Below are positions 1-7,530 of a stretch of DNA of 64,000 bases, one piece after another. Source of the stretch: Kitasatospora aureofaciens (GTDB taxonomy: Bacteria; Actinomycetota; Actinomycetes; Streptomycetales; Streptomycetaceae); NCBI GenBank assembly GCA_000720845.1, contig JODU01000007.1, positions 1 to 64,000 on the forward strand, given 5' to 3'. Below the pieces are notes generated by a model, which saw only the letters and a program-made list of their open reading frames with translations, searched no databases and had not been told where the DNA came from. The position numbers and the translations under genes are program-made. Every line of letters starts with the position of its first letter. Position 1 is the stretch's first letter.

Positions 1-58
1 GAGTCCGATCTGGGAGTAACGGCTCGATCCGCGCCCACTGCGCGTCGGTCAACGGCAC
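1..58 (-). mobile_element. N-terminus of an IS5-type transposase, cut by the left edge
   Basis: The minus strand reads VPLTDAQWARIEPLLPDR and runs off the window. This is the characteristic opening of IS5-family DDE transposases common in Streptomyces. The GTG at 58 is the assumed start; the frame stays open upstream and would add IVDPG before it. Only the first ~19 codons are visible, so it cannot be said whether the element is intact. No terminal inverted repeat could be identified in the available bases. Confidence 0.7.
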
Positions 59-95
59 ACCAGGATCAACGATCGGCTGATCCAAACGAAACCGC

Positions 96-1094
96 CTAGC
101 GGCCAAGGGCCTGCCGCACGGACAGGTGGTGGTACTTCCGCAGCCGGTACAGCTCCCAACACGACAACGCCGTCACCGACACCGGAGCGCCGAGCAGAAA
201 CACGATCCGGGCGAGAACGGGAACCTCGGCGTTCGCGTTGTTGATCATGTCGAGGGCAGCCATCACCCACGCCAGGGCGGTGGCGAGGATCGGCGGCAGC
301 ACCTCGTGGATGTCGGCGGTACGGAACACGTGATTGAGGCTGAGCGCGATCCCGTACAGGGCGAATCCCAGCGACCACGTGCACAGGGCGATGAGGACGA
401 CCATGCCGGGAACCCCGATGGCGTCGCGGAAGCCGGTGGTCGCCGGGTCGGGCGCGACGGCGAGGGGGAACGTTGCCATGGAGCCCATCAGGGCCACCAC
501 CGCACCGAAGGGCTTCAGGGACCGTCGCAGGTACAGCCGGCGCAGCGCACCCTGCGCGGCGAACGCGAACAGGGCGATCACGAACGGGAAAGCGCACACG
601 AGGAAGAGTGTGCTGATCCAGCTCTGGTCGAACTTGTCGCTCGCGGCGGCGTTGGCACCCTTGGCGGTGTCGACCGGCTTGTACGACATGACCAGTACGA
701 GCCAGGCGGCGGCGCCGAGCCCGGTCCGCCACATCTGGATCTTGCGCACCGTCAGGTCCTCGACCGCGTCCGGGCGCGAGGGGCGGAAGGCCCGCTGGGC
801 GGCGTAGAACGGGTTGTAGAAGCACTTGAGGATCCGCTGCCCGCGCGACAGCGGCGGACGGGGCGGTCGCGGGAACGGCGGCTGCGGGCCACCGCCGTGC
901 GGTTGTGGTGGGTACGGGCCCCAGCCCTGCGGCGGTACGGGGGCGGGCTGTGGCGGGTAGGGCCCCACGCCGGGGTACGGATGGGGCCCGCCCCCGGGGT
1001 AAGGCTGGGGACCGGGACGTGCGCCCGGCTGTCTACCGGGGCCGTATCCGGGTCCACCCGTCGGACCCCACTGACCATTGCCGTGCGTACTCAT
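96..1094 (-). CDS. Proline/glycine-rich multi-pass membrane protein, unknown function
   Basis: 332 residues. Residues 1-80 are a low-complexity cytoplasmic-type tail of Pro, Gly, Tyr and Gln, a pattern seen on many actinobacterial membrane proteins. About six hydrophobic segments follow from residue ~125 to ~320, with no recognised catalytic motif. The ATG at 1094 is preceded by a GGGGGCGCAGGG stretch that can serve as ribosome-binding site. It stands alone: the transposase start lies downstream on the same strand and a dehydrogenase fragment lies upstream on the opposite strand. Coding is supported by the long open frame and hydrophobic segments rather than homology. Confidence 0.7.
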   Translation of the reverse strand: MSTHGNGQWGPTGGPGYGPGRQPGARPGPQPYPGGGPHPYPGVGPYPPQPAPVPPQGWGPYPPQPHGGGPQPPFPRPPRPPLSRGQRILKCFYNPFYAAQRAFRPSRPDAVEDLTVRKIQMWRTGLGAAAWLVLVMSYKPVDTAKGANAAASDKFDQSWISTLFLVCAFPFVIALFAFAAQGALRRLYLRRSLKPFGAVVALMGSMATFPLAVAPDPATTGFRDAIGVPGMVVLIALCTWSLGFALYGIALSLNHVFRTADIHEVLPPILATALAWVMAALDMINNANAEVPVLARIVFLLGAPVSVTALSCWELYRLRKYHHLSVRQALGR

Positions 1095-1205
1095 CCCTGC
1101 GCCCCCGATTTCTCGCCTGTGCCGTGCGCGGCGTGGCTGGAACCGTCCGCTCGGCGTGCGGCGTGATCCTACCCATCACGGAGGCCGCGAGGCTCACACT
1201 TCCGG

Positions 1206-1235
1206 GGCCGGGCCGGGCCGGGCCGGGCCGGGCCG
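1206..1235. repeat. Six tandem copies of GGCCG
   Basis: A perfect 5-bp tandem repeat (GGCCG x6) lies in the noncoding stretch between the membrane-protein gene and the dehydrogenase fragment. It is probably a slippage-prone microsatellite; no role is evident. Confidence 0.9.
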
Positions 1236-1285
1236 GACGGTCCGGCCCCATAGCCGTGCAGGAAAGCGTCGACCGCACGGGGGTC

Positions 1286-1450
1286 GCAAGGCCGGGCTGC
1301 TTCGCCTTCGTCAGTCCCGGCCGGGCGAAGCCCGAGGCCCTCGGCCGATTGGTCGATCAGGGAGGACTGCGACCGGTGATCGGCGCCGTGCTGCCCCTGG
1401 CCGTCATCGCGGAGGAGCAGACACTGCTGGAAGGCGGGCCGCCCCGATGA
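1286..1450 (+). pseudogene. C-terminal fragment of a zinc-type (MDR) quinone oxidoreductase
   Basis: The last 54 codons of this frame read like the tail of an MDR-superfamily NADP-dependent oxidoreductase, including ALGRLVDQGGLRPVIGAVLP and the helix AVIAEEQTLLEGG that normally precedes the final RGKVVL strand. The Rossmann domain and catalytic half are absent upstream, and the final strand is replaced by a stop. The intact enzyme at 61276-62241 shows how the missing part should look (its tail contains the matching AALIDAGEVAVEVEETFPLE). I infer a deletion remnant; the 5' boundary is approximate. Confidence 0.55.
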
Positions 1451-1471
1451 GGCGGTCCGCCAAGGGTGGGC

Positions 1472-1969
1472 TCAGCTCCAGAGCCGGTCCAGGAATGCCG
1501 CGAGGTTGGCGCGGGTGCGGTCGATCTGCTGCTCGACGGTGAGGGACTCCTCCATGCGTCCGCCGGGTGCCGGCTTCTTCTTGCCGCGCACGTAGAGCGA
1601 ACAGTCGAGGTCGGTACAGATGTAGAGGCCGACCGAGTTTCCGTTGCGTCCGGCCGGTCCTGCCTTGCGGGCGCTCATCAGGGCGACGCCGCTGCCGGGG
1701 TGGGTCGTGAGGCAGAGCGAGCACATGCTGCGGCGCAGGAAGCCGCGCGTGGTGGTCGACGAGGAGAGGGTCACGCCGACCAGTCCGCCGTCGCGCTCGG
1801 TGACGAGGTAGCTGCGGGCGGGCGCGGACAGATCGCACCAGCCCAAGAAGTCCAGGTCGCCCCAGTGGTCGATGTCCGCCAGGTCCTTGGGCAGGGGGAG
1901 GCGTTTGGCCTCCCCCTTGGAGCAATTGACGAAGGAGGTGCGGATGTCGTGCTCGGTCAAGGGCTTCAT
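1472..1969 (-). CDS. FBP-type treble-clef zinc-finger protein
   Basis: 165 residues with the layout of the actinobacterial FBP (elongation-factor-binding, C-terminal treble-clef) family. Four cysteines form a likely zinc site: Cys83 and Cys86 (CSLC) and Cys118 and Cys123 (CTDLDC). The basic segment GKKKPAPGG follows, then a C-terminal helix ending AFLDRLWS. Family members are reported to bind the translation apparatus; the exact role is unclear. The frame stays open for 27 more codons upstream, but ATG 1969 was chosen because homologues begin MKPL-like and a purine-rich GAAGGGA sits upstream. Confidence 0.8.
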   Translation of the reverse strand: MKPLTEHDIRTSFVNCSKGEAKRLPLPKDLADIDHWGDLDFLGWCDLSAPARSYLVTERDGGLVGVTLSSSTTTRGFLRRSMCSLCLTTHPGSGVALMSARKAGPAGRNGNSVGLYICTDLDCSLYVRGKKKPAPGGRMEESLTVEQQIDRTRANLAAFLDRLWS

Positions 1970-2065
1970 GACGTGGATCCCTTCGGTGTGCGGGATGAGT
2001 CGAGGGGTTGCGCAGAGGGGGTTGGAGACAGCGGACGAGAGGTGCGGCACGGGTGATGAGCCGGG

Positions 2066-3658
2066 CTAGGGCGTCCGCTCGCGCTCAGCGCGCTTCGGTG
2101 CCTTGGCGGTGACCGCGCACGCAGCCACCAGCGCTGCGAGCAGCAGGACGCCCGCCGACCACCAGCTCGCCACGGTGAAGCCGTGCACCATGCCTTCGGC
2201 GGAGACCAGATCCTTCTGGGCCGGGCTGTGCGGTTGCTCGGTGACGTAGCGGGTTGCGGCGCTCGCGGCGACGGTGTTCAGGAGCACCGTGCCGAGGGAA
2301 CCGCCCACCTGCTGGAAGGTGGTGACGGTCGCGGACGTGACGCCCGAATCCTTCGGCGCCACTCCGGCGGTCGCCGTCGCGTAGACCGGCATGAACGTCA
2401 GGCCCATGCCCAGGCCGAGCACCAACAGCGCGGGCATGACGTGGGTGGTGTACCCGGAGTGCACGGTCAAGCGGGTCAGCACCACCATGCCCGCTGCTGC
2501 CAGCACCATGCCCGGCGCCATCAGGGCGCGCGGCGCCGTGCGCGGCAGCAGCCGGGCCGCGATCTGCGTCGCGCCGACGACGATCGCCGCCGACATCGGC
2601 AGGAACGCCAGGCCCGTTCGCACGGGCGAGTAGCCGAGGACGACCTGCAAGTAGTAGGTCAGGAAGAGGAACACACCGAACATGCCGACGGTAGCCAGGC
2701 CCATTGTCGCGAAGGCCCCCATCCGGTTGCGGTCCTTGAGGATCCGCAGGGGCAGCAGGGGACTCTCCGCGCGGCTCTGCCACACCACGAAACCGACGAG
2801 CAGGACGACGCCGCCCGCGAACAGCGCGAGGACCAACGGGCTCGACCATCCTCGGGGTTCGGCCTCGCTGAAGCCGTACACGACCGCGACGAGTCCGCCG
2901 CAGCCCAGCAGGGCGCCGAGTACGTCCAGGCGCACCCCCGGAAGGCCCGGACGGTGATCCAGGAAGGCGAGGGCACCGAAGAACGCGACCAGGGCGATCG
3001 GCACGTTGACGTACAGGGACCAGCGCCAGTTCAGGTACTCGGTCAGCAGACCACCCACCACGAGGCCGAACGCGCTGCCGCCGCCGGCCAGCGCGCCGTA
3101 GATTCCGAACGCCTTGCCGCGTTCCTCGGGATCGGTGAACGTCGTCGTCAGCAGCGACAGCGCCGAGGGTGCCAGGACGGCACCGAACACGCCCTGCAGG
3201 GCACGCGCCGCGAACAGCACGCCGGGATCGACCGCCGCGCCGCCCAGCGCCGAGGCCGCTGCGAAGCCGACCAGGCCGATGAGGAAGGTGCGCTTGCGGC
3301 CCACCAGGTCGGCGACTCGGCCGCCGAGCAGCAGCAGCCCGCCGAAGGCCAGCGTGTAGGCGGTGATCACCCACTGCCGGCTGGAGTCCGAGATGCCCAG
3401 GTCCCGCTGAGCGGAGGGCAGCGCGATGTTCACGATGGTCCCGTCCAGGATCACCATCAGCTGCGCGAGCGAGATGACGACGAGTGCCCACCATCGCTTG
3501 GGGTCGGGGGCCGCCGGAGCGGGGGCGTCGGAGGTACGGGCTGCCGCCGGTGGCCGGCTGGGATCCGTGGGCCTGTCGGGGGTGGGAGAGGCGGATGACT
3601 CGCTGTCGACAGGTGTCCTGTCTTCGGCGGATGTCCCGTGGTGACGCTGATTGCTCAT
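2066..3658 (-). CDS. DHA2-type (14-TM) MFS drug exporter
   Basis: 530 residues. A disordered Ser/Thr/Pro-rich N-terminus (1-52) precedes a 14-helix major facilitator of the EmrB/QacA kind. LDGTIVNIALPSAQRDLG (71-88) is the helix-1 signature of this family, and GGRVADLVGRKR (112-123) is the loop 2-3 motif A. It would export hydrophobic compounds by proton antiport across the cytoplasmic membrane. The start at ATG 3658 excludes an 80-codon low-complexity in-frame extension. No divergent TetR or MarR regulator is next to it, unusual for this class. Substrate cannot be told from sequence. Confidence 0.88.
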   Translation of the reverse strand: MSNQRHHGTSAEDRTPVDSESSASPTPDRPTDPSRPPAAARTSDAPAPAAPDPKRWWALVVISLAQLMVILDGTIVNIALPSAQRDLGISDSSRQWVITAYTLAFGGLLLLGGRVADLVGRKRTFLIGLVGFAAASALGGAAVDPGVLFAARALQGVFGAVLAPSALSLLTTTFTDPEERGKAFGIYGALAGGGSAFGLVVGGLLTEYLNWRWSLYVNVPIALVAFFGALAFLDHRPGLPGVRLDVLGALLGCGGLVAVVYGFSEAEPRGWSSPLVLALFAGGVVLLVGFVVWQSRAESPLLPLRILKDRNRMGAFATMGLATVGMFGVFLFLTYYLQVVLGYSPVRTGLAFLPMSAAIVVGATQIAARLLPRTAPRALMAPGMVLAAAGMVVLTRLTVHSGYTTHVMPALLVLGLGMGLTFMPVYATATAGVAPKDSGVTSATVTTFQQVGGSLGTVLLNTVAASAATRYVTEQPHSPAQKDLVSAEGMVHGFTVASWWSAGVLLLAALVAACAVTAKAPKRAERERTP

Positions 3659-4156
3659 GGTGATCACATTTCGAGCCGGGGTGCTGTCGAGGCAGCCGGG
3701 CAGGGGTCGTTGCGGGGGTCGGGTGGCGGAGCGTCGGACCTGGCCGGCGGGTCGACAGACCAGCACCGGGCCAAGGACGATGACGCGTGCCGAAGGCGTC
3801 GATGCCCGTCGGAGCATGCCTACGCGTGTCGTCGCACTTCGGCGGTGAGCTGGTCGCGGTACGCCGACCAGGTGCCTGCCGCTGGGCAGGGGCAGCACTC
3901 GGACATGCCGGGGCGACGGGCCGGCCCGTGAGTGGGCTGCTCCCGTGCTGGTCGGTAGTGCTGCTGTTTCACTGGCCGATGAAGAACCTGACGCGTGACC
4001 GGCGTCCCCGTGCCGGTGAGGCGACTTCGGAGCAGGCCGACATCACGGCGACCAGTAAGAGGGCCCGTTCACGGGCGCGCGGCCTGTGCCCCGCAAGGCG
4101 GAGGGACGCACAGGCGAAGGCAGCTCATGGAGATGCCGGTGGGAAGGGCTTGAGAC
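3659..4156. other. Stretch without a convincing gene (about 0.5 kb)
   Basis: Between the exporter start and the short ORF at 4157-4231 neither strand gives a recognisable protein; the open frames here look like codon-bias shadows. The exporter promoter should lie at the left end, but no clear -10/-35 pair was seen. Confidence 0.5.
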
Positions 4157-4231
4157 TTACCGCGCGCCGCAGAGGAACGAAGGCACACGGCCGGGGGCAA
4201 CTATGGCCGCAACAGCTTCAGAACGGTCCAT
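4157..4231 (-). CDS. 24-codon ORF with strong initiation signals; truncated gene or leader peptide
   Basis: Starts MDRSEAVAAIVA and stops after 24 codons. It is preceded by one of the best Shine-Dalgarno sequences in the window (GGAAGGAGG, about 7 nt before ATG 4231) and by a possible promoter at 4306-4334. The first dozen residues resemble the N-terminal helix of cyanase-like or small helix-turn-helix proteins, but the match is too short to prove it. I infer either a gene cut down by deletion or a translated leader. Confidence 0.35.
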   Translation of the reverse strand: MDRSEAVAAIVAPGRVPSFLCGAR

Positions 4232-4305
4232 GTCTCTCGCCTCCTTCCGGTCGGGGCGTGCGGTGCGCGTCGACGGCGGGGAGTCCGCCGCAAGTGATCC
4301 CAGGC

Positions 4306-4334
4306 AGCATACACCGCCCGACAGGGCGAGCGAA
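4306..4334 (-). promoter_or_regulatory. Possible promoter for the 4157-4231 short ORF
   Basis: On the minus strand TTCGCT and TATGCT are separated by exactly 17 bp, about 75 bp upstream of the strong ribosome-binding site of the short ORF. The -10 is good and the -35 weak. Confidence 0.4.
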
Positions 4335-4468
4335 TAGCATTGCTCCAGCACCCAAGGCCGTCCTGTTCTGGCGGTCGATCATGGGATGGGTCCCCCCGAA
4401 CGTGCTCGCCAGAAGCGGCGCGCCCCGGCCCGCACATCACGCAGGATCAGGACCCTCGAAAGGATCCG

Positions 4469-4912
4469 ATGACATTCATCAGGCGCTTCGACCACGTCGG
4501 CATCACCGTCGCCGACCTCGACGCCGCGACGGCGTTCTTCGTCAGCCTCGGCCTGGAGGCCGACGGGAAGATGGCTGTCGAAGGCGACTTCCTGGACACG
4601 GTGATCGGCATGACCGACGCCCGCACCGAGATCGTCATGCTGCGACCGCCCGGCGGAGGGACGACGCTGGAGCTCTCGAGCTTCACGCGACCGGACCACC
4701 TCCCGGGTTCGCCTGCCGCGCCGGCCAACGAGCTGGGCCTGCGCAACGTCGCCTTCGAGGTGCACGACCTCCAAGCCGCGGTCGACCATGCCGCGGTCAA
4801 CGGCTACGGCCTGGTCGGAGGCATCGGCGAATACGAGGGCGTATGGCGGATGGCCTACGTCCGCGGGCCCGAAGGCATCATCGTCTCGTTGGCCGAGCGC
4901 ATCCAGAAGTAG
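4469..4912 (+). CDS. VOC-family (glyoxalase/bleomycin-resistance fold) protein
   Basis: 147 residues forming one vicinal-oxygen-chelate unit: FDHVGITVADLDAATAFF opens the first beta-alpha module, and the second module contains LRNVAFEVHDLQAAVDHA, ending with GPEGIIVSLAERI. Metal-ligand candidates are His at the GITV strand, Glu in FEV and Glu near the C-terminus. ATG 4469 is preceded by AAAGGATCCG, a good ribosome-binding site. It ends 9 bp before the YciI-like gene, so the two are probably cotranscribed. Such proteins are often small-molecule dioxygenases, isomerases or binding proteins; the substrate is unknown. Confidence 0.85.
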   Translation: MTFIRRFDHVGITVADLDAATAFFVSLGLEADGKMAVEGDFLDTVIGMTDARTEIVMLRPPGGGTTLELSSFTRPDHLPGSPAAPANELGLRNVAFEVHDLQAAVDHAAVNGYGLVGGIGEYEGVWRMAYVRGPEGIIVSLAERIQK

Positions 4913-4921
4913 GGAGACATC

Positions 4922-5260
4922 ATGAGCACGACCGTGACCGACGAACAGATCCGGGCTCTGGCCACGACCGCGAAGCCCTACAGCCTGGCGCTCCTTCAAT
5001 GGGGCCCGGAGCGGACCATGGACGGCGCGGACGCTGTCGAACTCGAACACCAGCGACGCATGGTGTCGCTGCGCGCGGACGGGGTGATCGCGGTCCTGTG
5101 CCCGGTCGCCTCCGACACCGTGGCCGGCGTCGCGATCATGACCGTGCCCGCCGAGGAAGCCGCGGAGATCATGGCCCAGGACCCCTGCGTGCGAGCCGGG
5201 ATGATGCGCTGCGAGGTTCACCCGTGCCACGGCTTCCCCGGAGACGCTCTCCCCGCGTGA
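4922..5260 (+). CDS. YciI-like dimeric alpha/beta-barrel protein
   Basis: 112 residues with the compact ferredoxin-like layout of YCII-related proteins: strand SLALLQWGPER, helix with LEHQRRMVSLRADG, strand VIAVLCPVA, then VPAEEAAEIMAQDPCVRAGM and a final CEVHPCHGF strand. Family members form dimers and may be small hydrolases or isomerases of reactive intermediates. The ATG follows the VOC stop after 9 bp with GGGAGACATC as ribosome-binding site, so I read a two-gene unit. Function beyond family membership is unknown. Confidence 0.75.
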   Translation: MSTTVTDEQIRALATTAKPYSLALLQWGPERTMDGADAVELEHQRRMVSLRADGVIAVLCPVASDTVAGVAIMTVPAEEAAEIMAQDPCVRAGMMRCEVHPCHGFPGDALPA

Positions 5261-5336
5261 ACGATCCCGCGAGTGACCATGGTTGCGGGCTCCGCCACGA
5301 AGGCAGGGCCCGCAGCCGTCGTCCACCGGACAGAGG

Positions 5337-6062
5337 TCAACCGCTGACCGTGATGTTCGAGCTTCCACTGCTCTGATAGCCCTCGGTGGCCATGATCATG
5401 TAGTACTTGAACTGGCCCATGTTCATGCCCGCGCGCGCCCAGGCGTCGAAGTGGTTGCCGGTGGTGATGGTGCCGGAGCCGCTGGTCACCTTCGACTGCC
5501 GGACACTCCAGTACTGCTGGAAGGTCTTGGTGCCTTCCACGGAGGGGGCGTTGTACCGGGTCGTCTGGTAGATGTCATAGGTGCCGCCGTCGCTGGAGAC
5601 GGTGCCCTTGTACGTACCGGTGGGCCGGTAGCTGCCCCAGTTGTCGACGATGTAGTACTCCACCAGCGGGTTCGAGGTCCAGCCGTAGAGGCAGCCGTAG
5701 CCGTTGCCCGACGGGTTGAAGTAGCCGTTGTAACGGACCGTCCTGCGTCCGCCGGTGCTCCAGCCCTTGCCGGCCACGAAGTTGCCGCAGTTGGTCCACT
5801 GGGTGCTGTAGCTGCCGCCGCCGTTGAGCGTCATGGAGACGGAGCCGCCGCCGTCGGTCCAGAACGAGTAGTACATGCCGTCGGTGCCGGTCTGGTTGGT
5901 GGTGATGGTGGTGGCGGCGTGGGCGGTGCCGGGCAGCAGCAGCCCGGACGCGGTGGCGAGCGCGAGGGTGCCGGCGCCACCGAGGAAGCCTCGTCGGCTC
6001 ACTCCGTTGAGGGGGTCGGGGTTCTGCTTGATCCGGTCCTGCTGTGTGCCGTTCTGATGCAT
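5337..6062 (-). CDS. xlnC: GH11 endo-1,4-beta-xylanase, Tat-exported, single-domain
   Basis: 241 residues, matching the single-domain Tat-secreted XlnC type of Streptomyces rather than the larger XlnB with a binding module. Signal peptide: SRRGFLGG (22-29, twin arginine), a hydrophobic stretch, then TAHA cleaved near residue 49. The rest is one beta-jelly-roll domain cutting internal xylan bonds. Glu135 in PLVEYYIVDNWG is the nucleophile and Glu227 in MIMATEGYQSSG the acid/base. ATG 6062 with GGGAGAA upstream gives the right signal peptide. A CGAAA-N-TTTCG palindrome of the kind described upstream of Streptomyces xylanase genes lies at 6402-6420. Confidence 0.93.
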   Translation of the reverse strand: MHQNGTQQDRIKQNPDPLNGVSRRGFLGGAGTLALATASGLLLPGTAHAATTITTNQTGTDGMYYSFWTDGGGSVSMTLNGGGSYSTQWTNCGNFVAGKGWSTGGRRTVRYNGYFNPSGNGYGCLYGWTSNPLVEYYIVDNWGSYRPTGTYKGTVSSDGGTYDIYQTTRYNAPSVEGTKTFQQYWSVRQSKVTSGSGTITTGNHFDAWARAGMNMGQFKYYMIMATEGYQSSGSSNITVSG

Positions 6063-6229
6063 GCGTTCTCCCGATGAAGGCTGGTGGGGGGCGAGCGGCA
6101 TCGGCCACCCGCGGCCTTGCCCGAACCACGGCGGGGGCCGTCCGGTCGGCACGCCGTGACGACCGACCGCCGTACCCGGCCACCTGACGCGGCCGGACCG
6201 ACGGCCTCCTGCCGTTCAGTGGCCACAGT

Positions 6230-6290
6230 TTTCGTAGAACGCCATGAGCCTGTCAACAGTTTCGACAGTCTTTCGGAAACCTTCTCTTCA
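6230..6290 (-). promoter_or_regulatory. Candidate xylanase promoter region with CGAAA half-sites
   Basis: In the xylanase direction, a TTGACA hexamer (6250-6255) follows two CGAAA half-sites in the same orientation, and a third lies just downstream. A matching -10 is not clear (CTACGA-like at short spacing), so the promoter is tentative. The repeated half-sites suggest regulator contacts related to the full palindrome at 6402-6420. Confidence 0.35.
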
Positions 6291-6401
6291 CAAGAAGAGG
6301 TCTCGATGAACACTAACTCCCAGTTCATCACCCCTTTCAGATGAACCTTCACGCGAGCCGAGAGGAGATGCGGGAAGAGAAGTACGCAATCATGGGATCG
6401 C

Positions 6402-6420
6402 CATTCGAAAGTTTCGAATG
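6402..6420. promoter_or_regulatory. Perfect palindrome with CGAAA-G-TTTCG core upstream of the xylanase
   Basis: CATTCGAAA-G-TTTCGAATG is a perfect inverted repeat with 9-bp arms. Its core matches the CGAAA-N-TTTCG element described upstream of Streptomyces xylanase genes as a negative regulatory site. It is about 340 bp before the xylanase start and 50 bp upstream of the DoxX stop side, inside the only noncoding stretch between the genes. Confidence 0.65.
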
Positions 6421-6468
6421 AGGCCATCGGCCCTCAGCGGAGCCCGGTTCCGGGCGTCCCTGACGGCA

Positions 6469-7203
6469 TCAGTGCCGAAGCTCGGCATGTGCTGTTGGGG
6501 CGTGCTTGCGCTGATGCATCAGCAGCCCGAGGAACCCGGCCAGGAAGCCGCTGATCAGCCCCGACACCGCGTGGTTGGCGGCGTTGGCCCCGGCGCCGGA
6601 CGGGACACCCACGATCAGGTAGTTGGCCAACGCGCTCATCGCCGCACCGACAGCCCCTCCGATCGCGCCGCTGACGAGCGAGGCACGAGCTGCGGACGGC
6701 CGTGCGGCCGCGGGCAACTGACGGACTTCCGGCGGGGTTTCGATGCCGAGCACGCGGTCCAGCGCGAGTGGCCCCGGCCCGGTCAGCAGTACGACGAGGA
6801 ACGCGGCCACCATCATCACAGGGAACTCCGCCCCCGCTCCGCCGGCCGATCCCTGCTGCGGCGTCATGAACCCGGTGTCCGCGTTGACCAGCGCAGTCGC
6901 CACACACAGATGGGCGGTCAGCAGCAGCGCCGTCAGCCGCGACAGCAGCCCGACGACGAGCAGCAGCCCGCCGAGGGTCTCCCCGATCGCCACAGCCCAT
7001 CCCGTGGCCGTCGGCGCGGGCACGTTCATACTGCCCAGGAACGCTCCGAACGCCGCCGGGCCGTCGGCCAATTTGTCGATGCCGTGGGCGGACATGACCG
7101 CGCCCGCTGCGACGCGTACGACACTCGGCGCGGCAGCCTCAAAACGGCGGGCCGGCGTGACGCCGACGGCCCGCCTCAGTGAGACCGAACGGGGACTGGG
7201 CAT
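6469..7203 (-). CDS. DoxX-family membrane protein
   Basis: 244 residues. A DoxX-type four-helix bundle spans residues ~25-150, recognisable by VVRVAAGAVMSAHGIDKL, the glycine-rich GWAVAIGETLGGLLLVVGLL and FPVMMVAAFLVVLLTGPG. A second hydrophobic region with SGAIGGAVGAAMSALANYLI follows, making it longer than the ~130-residue minimal family. DoxX proteins are poorly understood integral membrane proteins linked to redox stress. ATG 7203 follows GAGAAAGGCC; the in-frame upstream codons are low complexity. It is followed by xlnC with a 400-bp gap, so it is probably separate. Confidence 0.75.
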   Translation of the reverse strand: MPSPRSVSLRRAVGVTPARRFEAAAPSVVRVAAGAVMSAHGIDKLADGPAAFGAFLGSMNVPAPTATGWAVAIGETLGGLLLVVGLLSRLTALLLTAHLCVATALVNADTGFMTPQQGSAGGAGAEFPVMMVAAFLVVLLTGPGPLALDRVLGIETPPEVRQLPAAARPSAARASLVSGAIGGAVGAAMSALANYLIVGVPSGAGANAANHAVSGLISGFLAGFLGLLMHQRKHAPTAHAELRH

Positions 7204-7530
7204 GGCGGGGCCTTTCTCACAGGTGACGGTGTGCGCGTCGCCGGCCGGCCGGGTGCCGGGCAGCGAAGGCACGACGGTGCCCTGACGGACACGACTGGGT
7301 GCCATCACGACTCACTGGCCGATGACGTATGCGCCACTGTGCGGTCGACAGGGCCCCGGCGGAATCCCCTGAATCATCGCGAGTGCTGATGCCGCTGATC
7401 CATGACACGGATACCAAAGGGTTCCGAGCGCCACACTCCTCACGGAGCAGCGATCGTCATGCTCCTGTGAGTGGGTCGGGTGAACTCGTTACACTCTCGG
7501 CACCCGGCGGCTCGAAGGGAAGACGCTTCC
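7204..7530. other. Intergenic region before the GH43 gene
   Basis: Divergent promoter region for the DoxX and GH43 genes. I found no convincing -10/-35 pair, operator palindrome or small gene in it. Confidence 0.4.

Noticed and set aside
1201..1240. GGCCG repeat considered as a CRISPR-like or regulatory repeat
   Set aside because: Unit is 5 bp with no spacers; a simple microsatellite.
5284..5314. TGCGGGC...GCCCGCA inverted repeat after the YciI-like gene as a terminator
   Set aside because: Arms of 7 bp around a 17-nt loop are too weak to claim.
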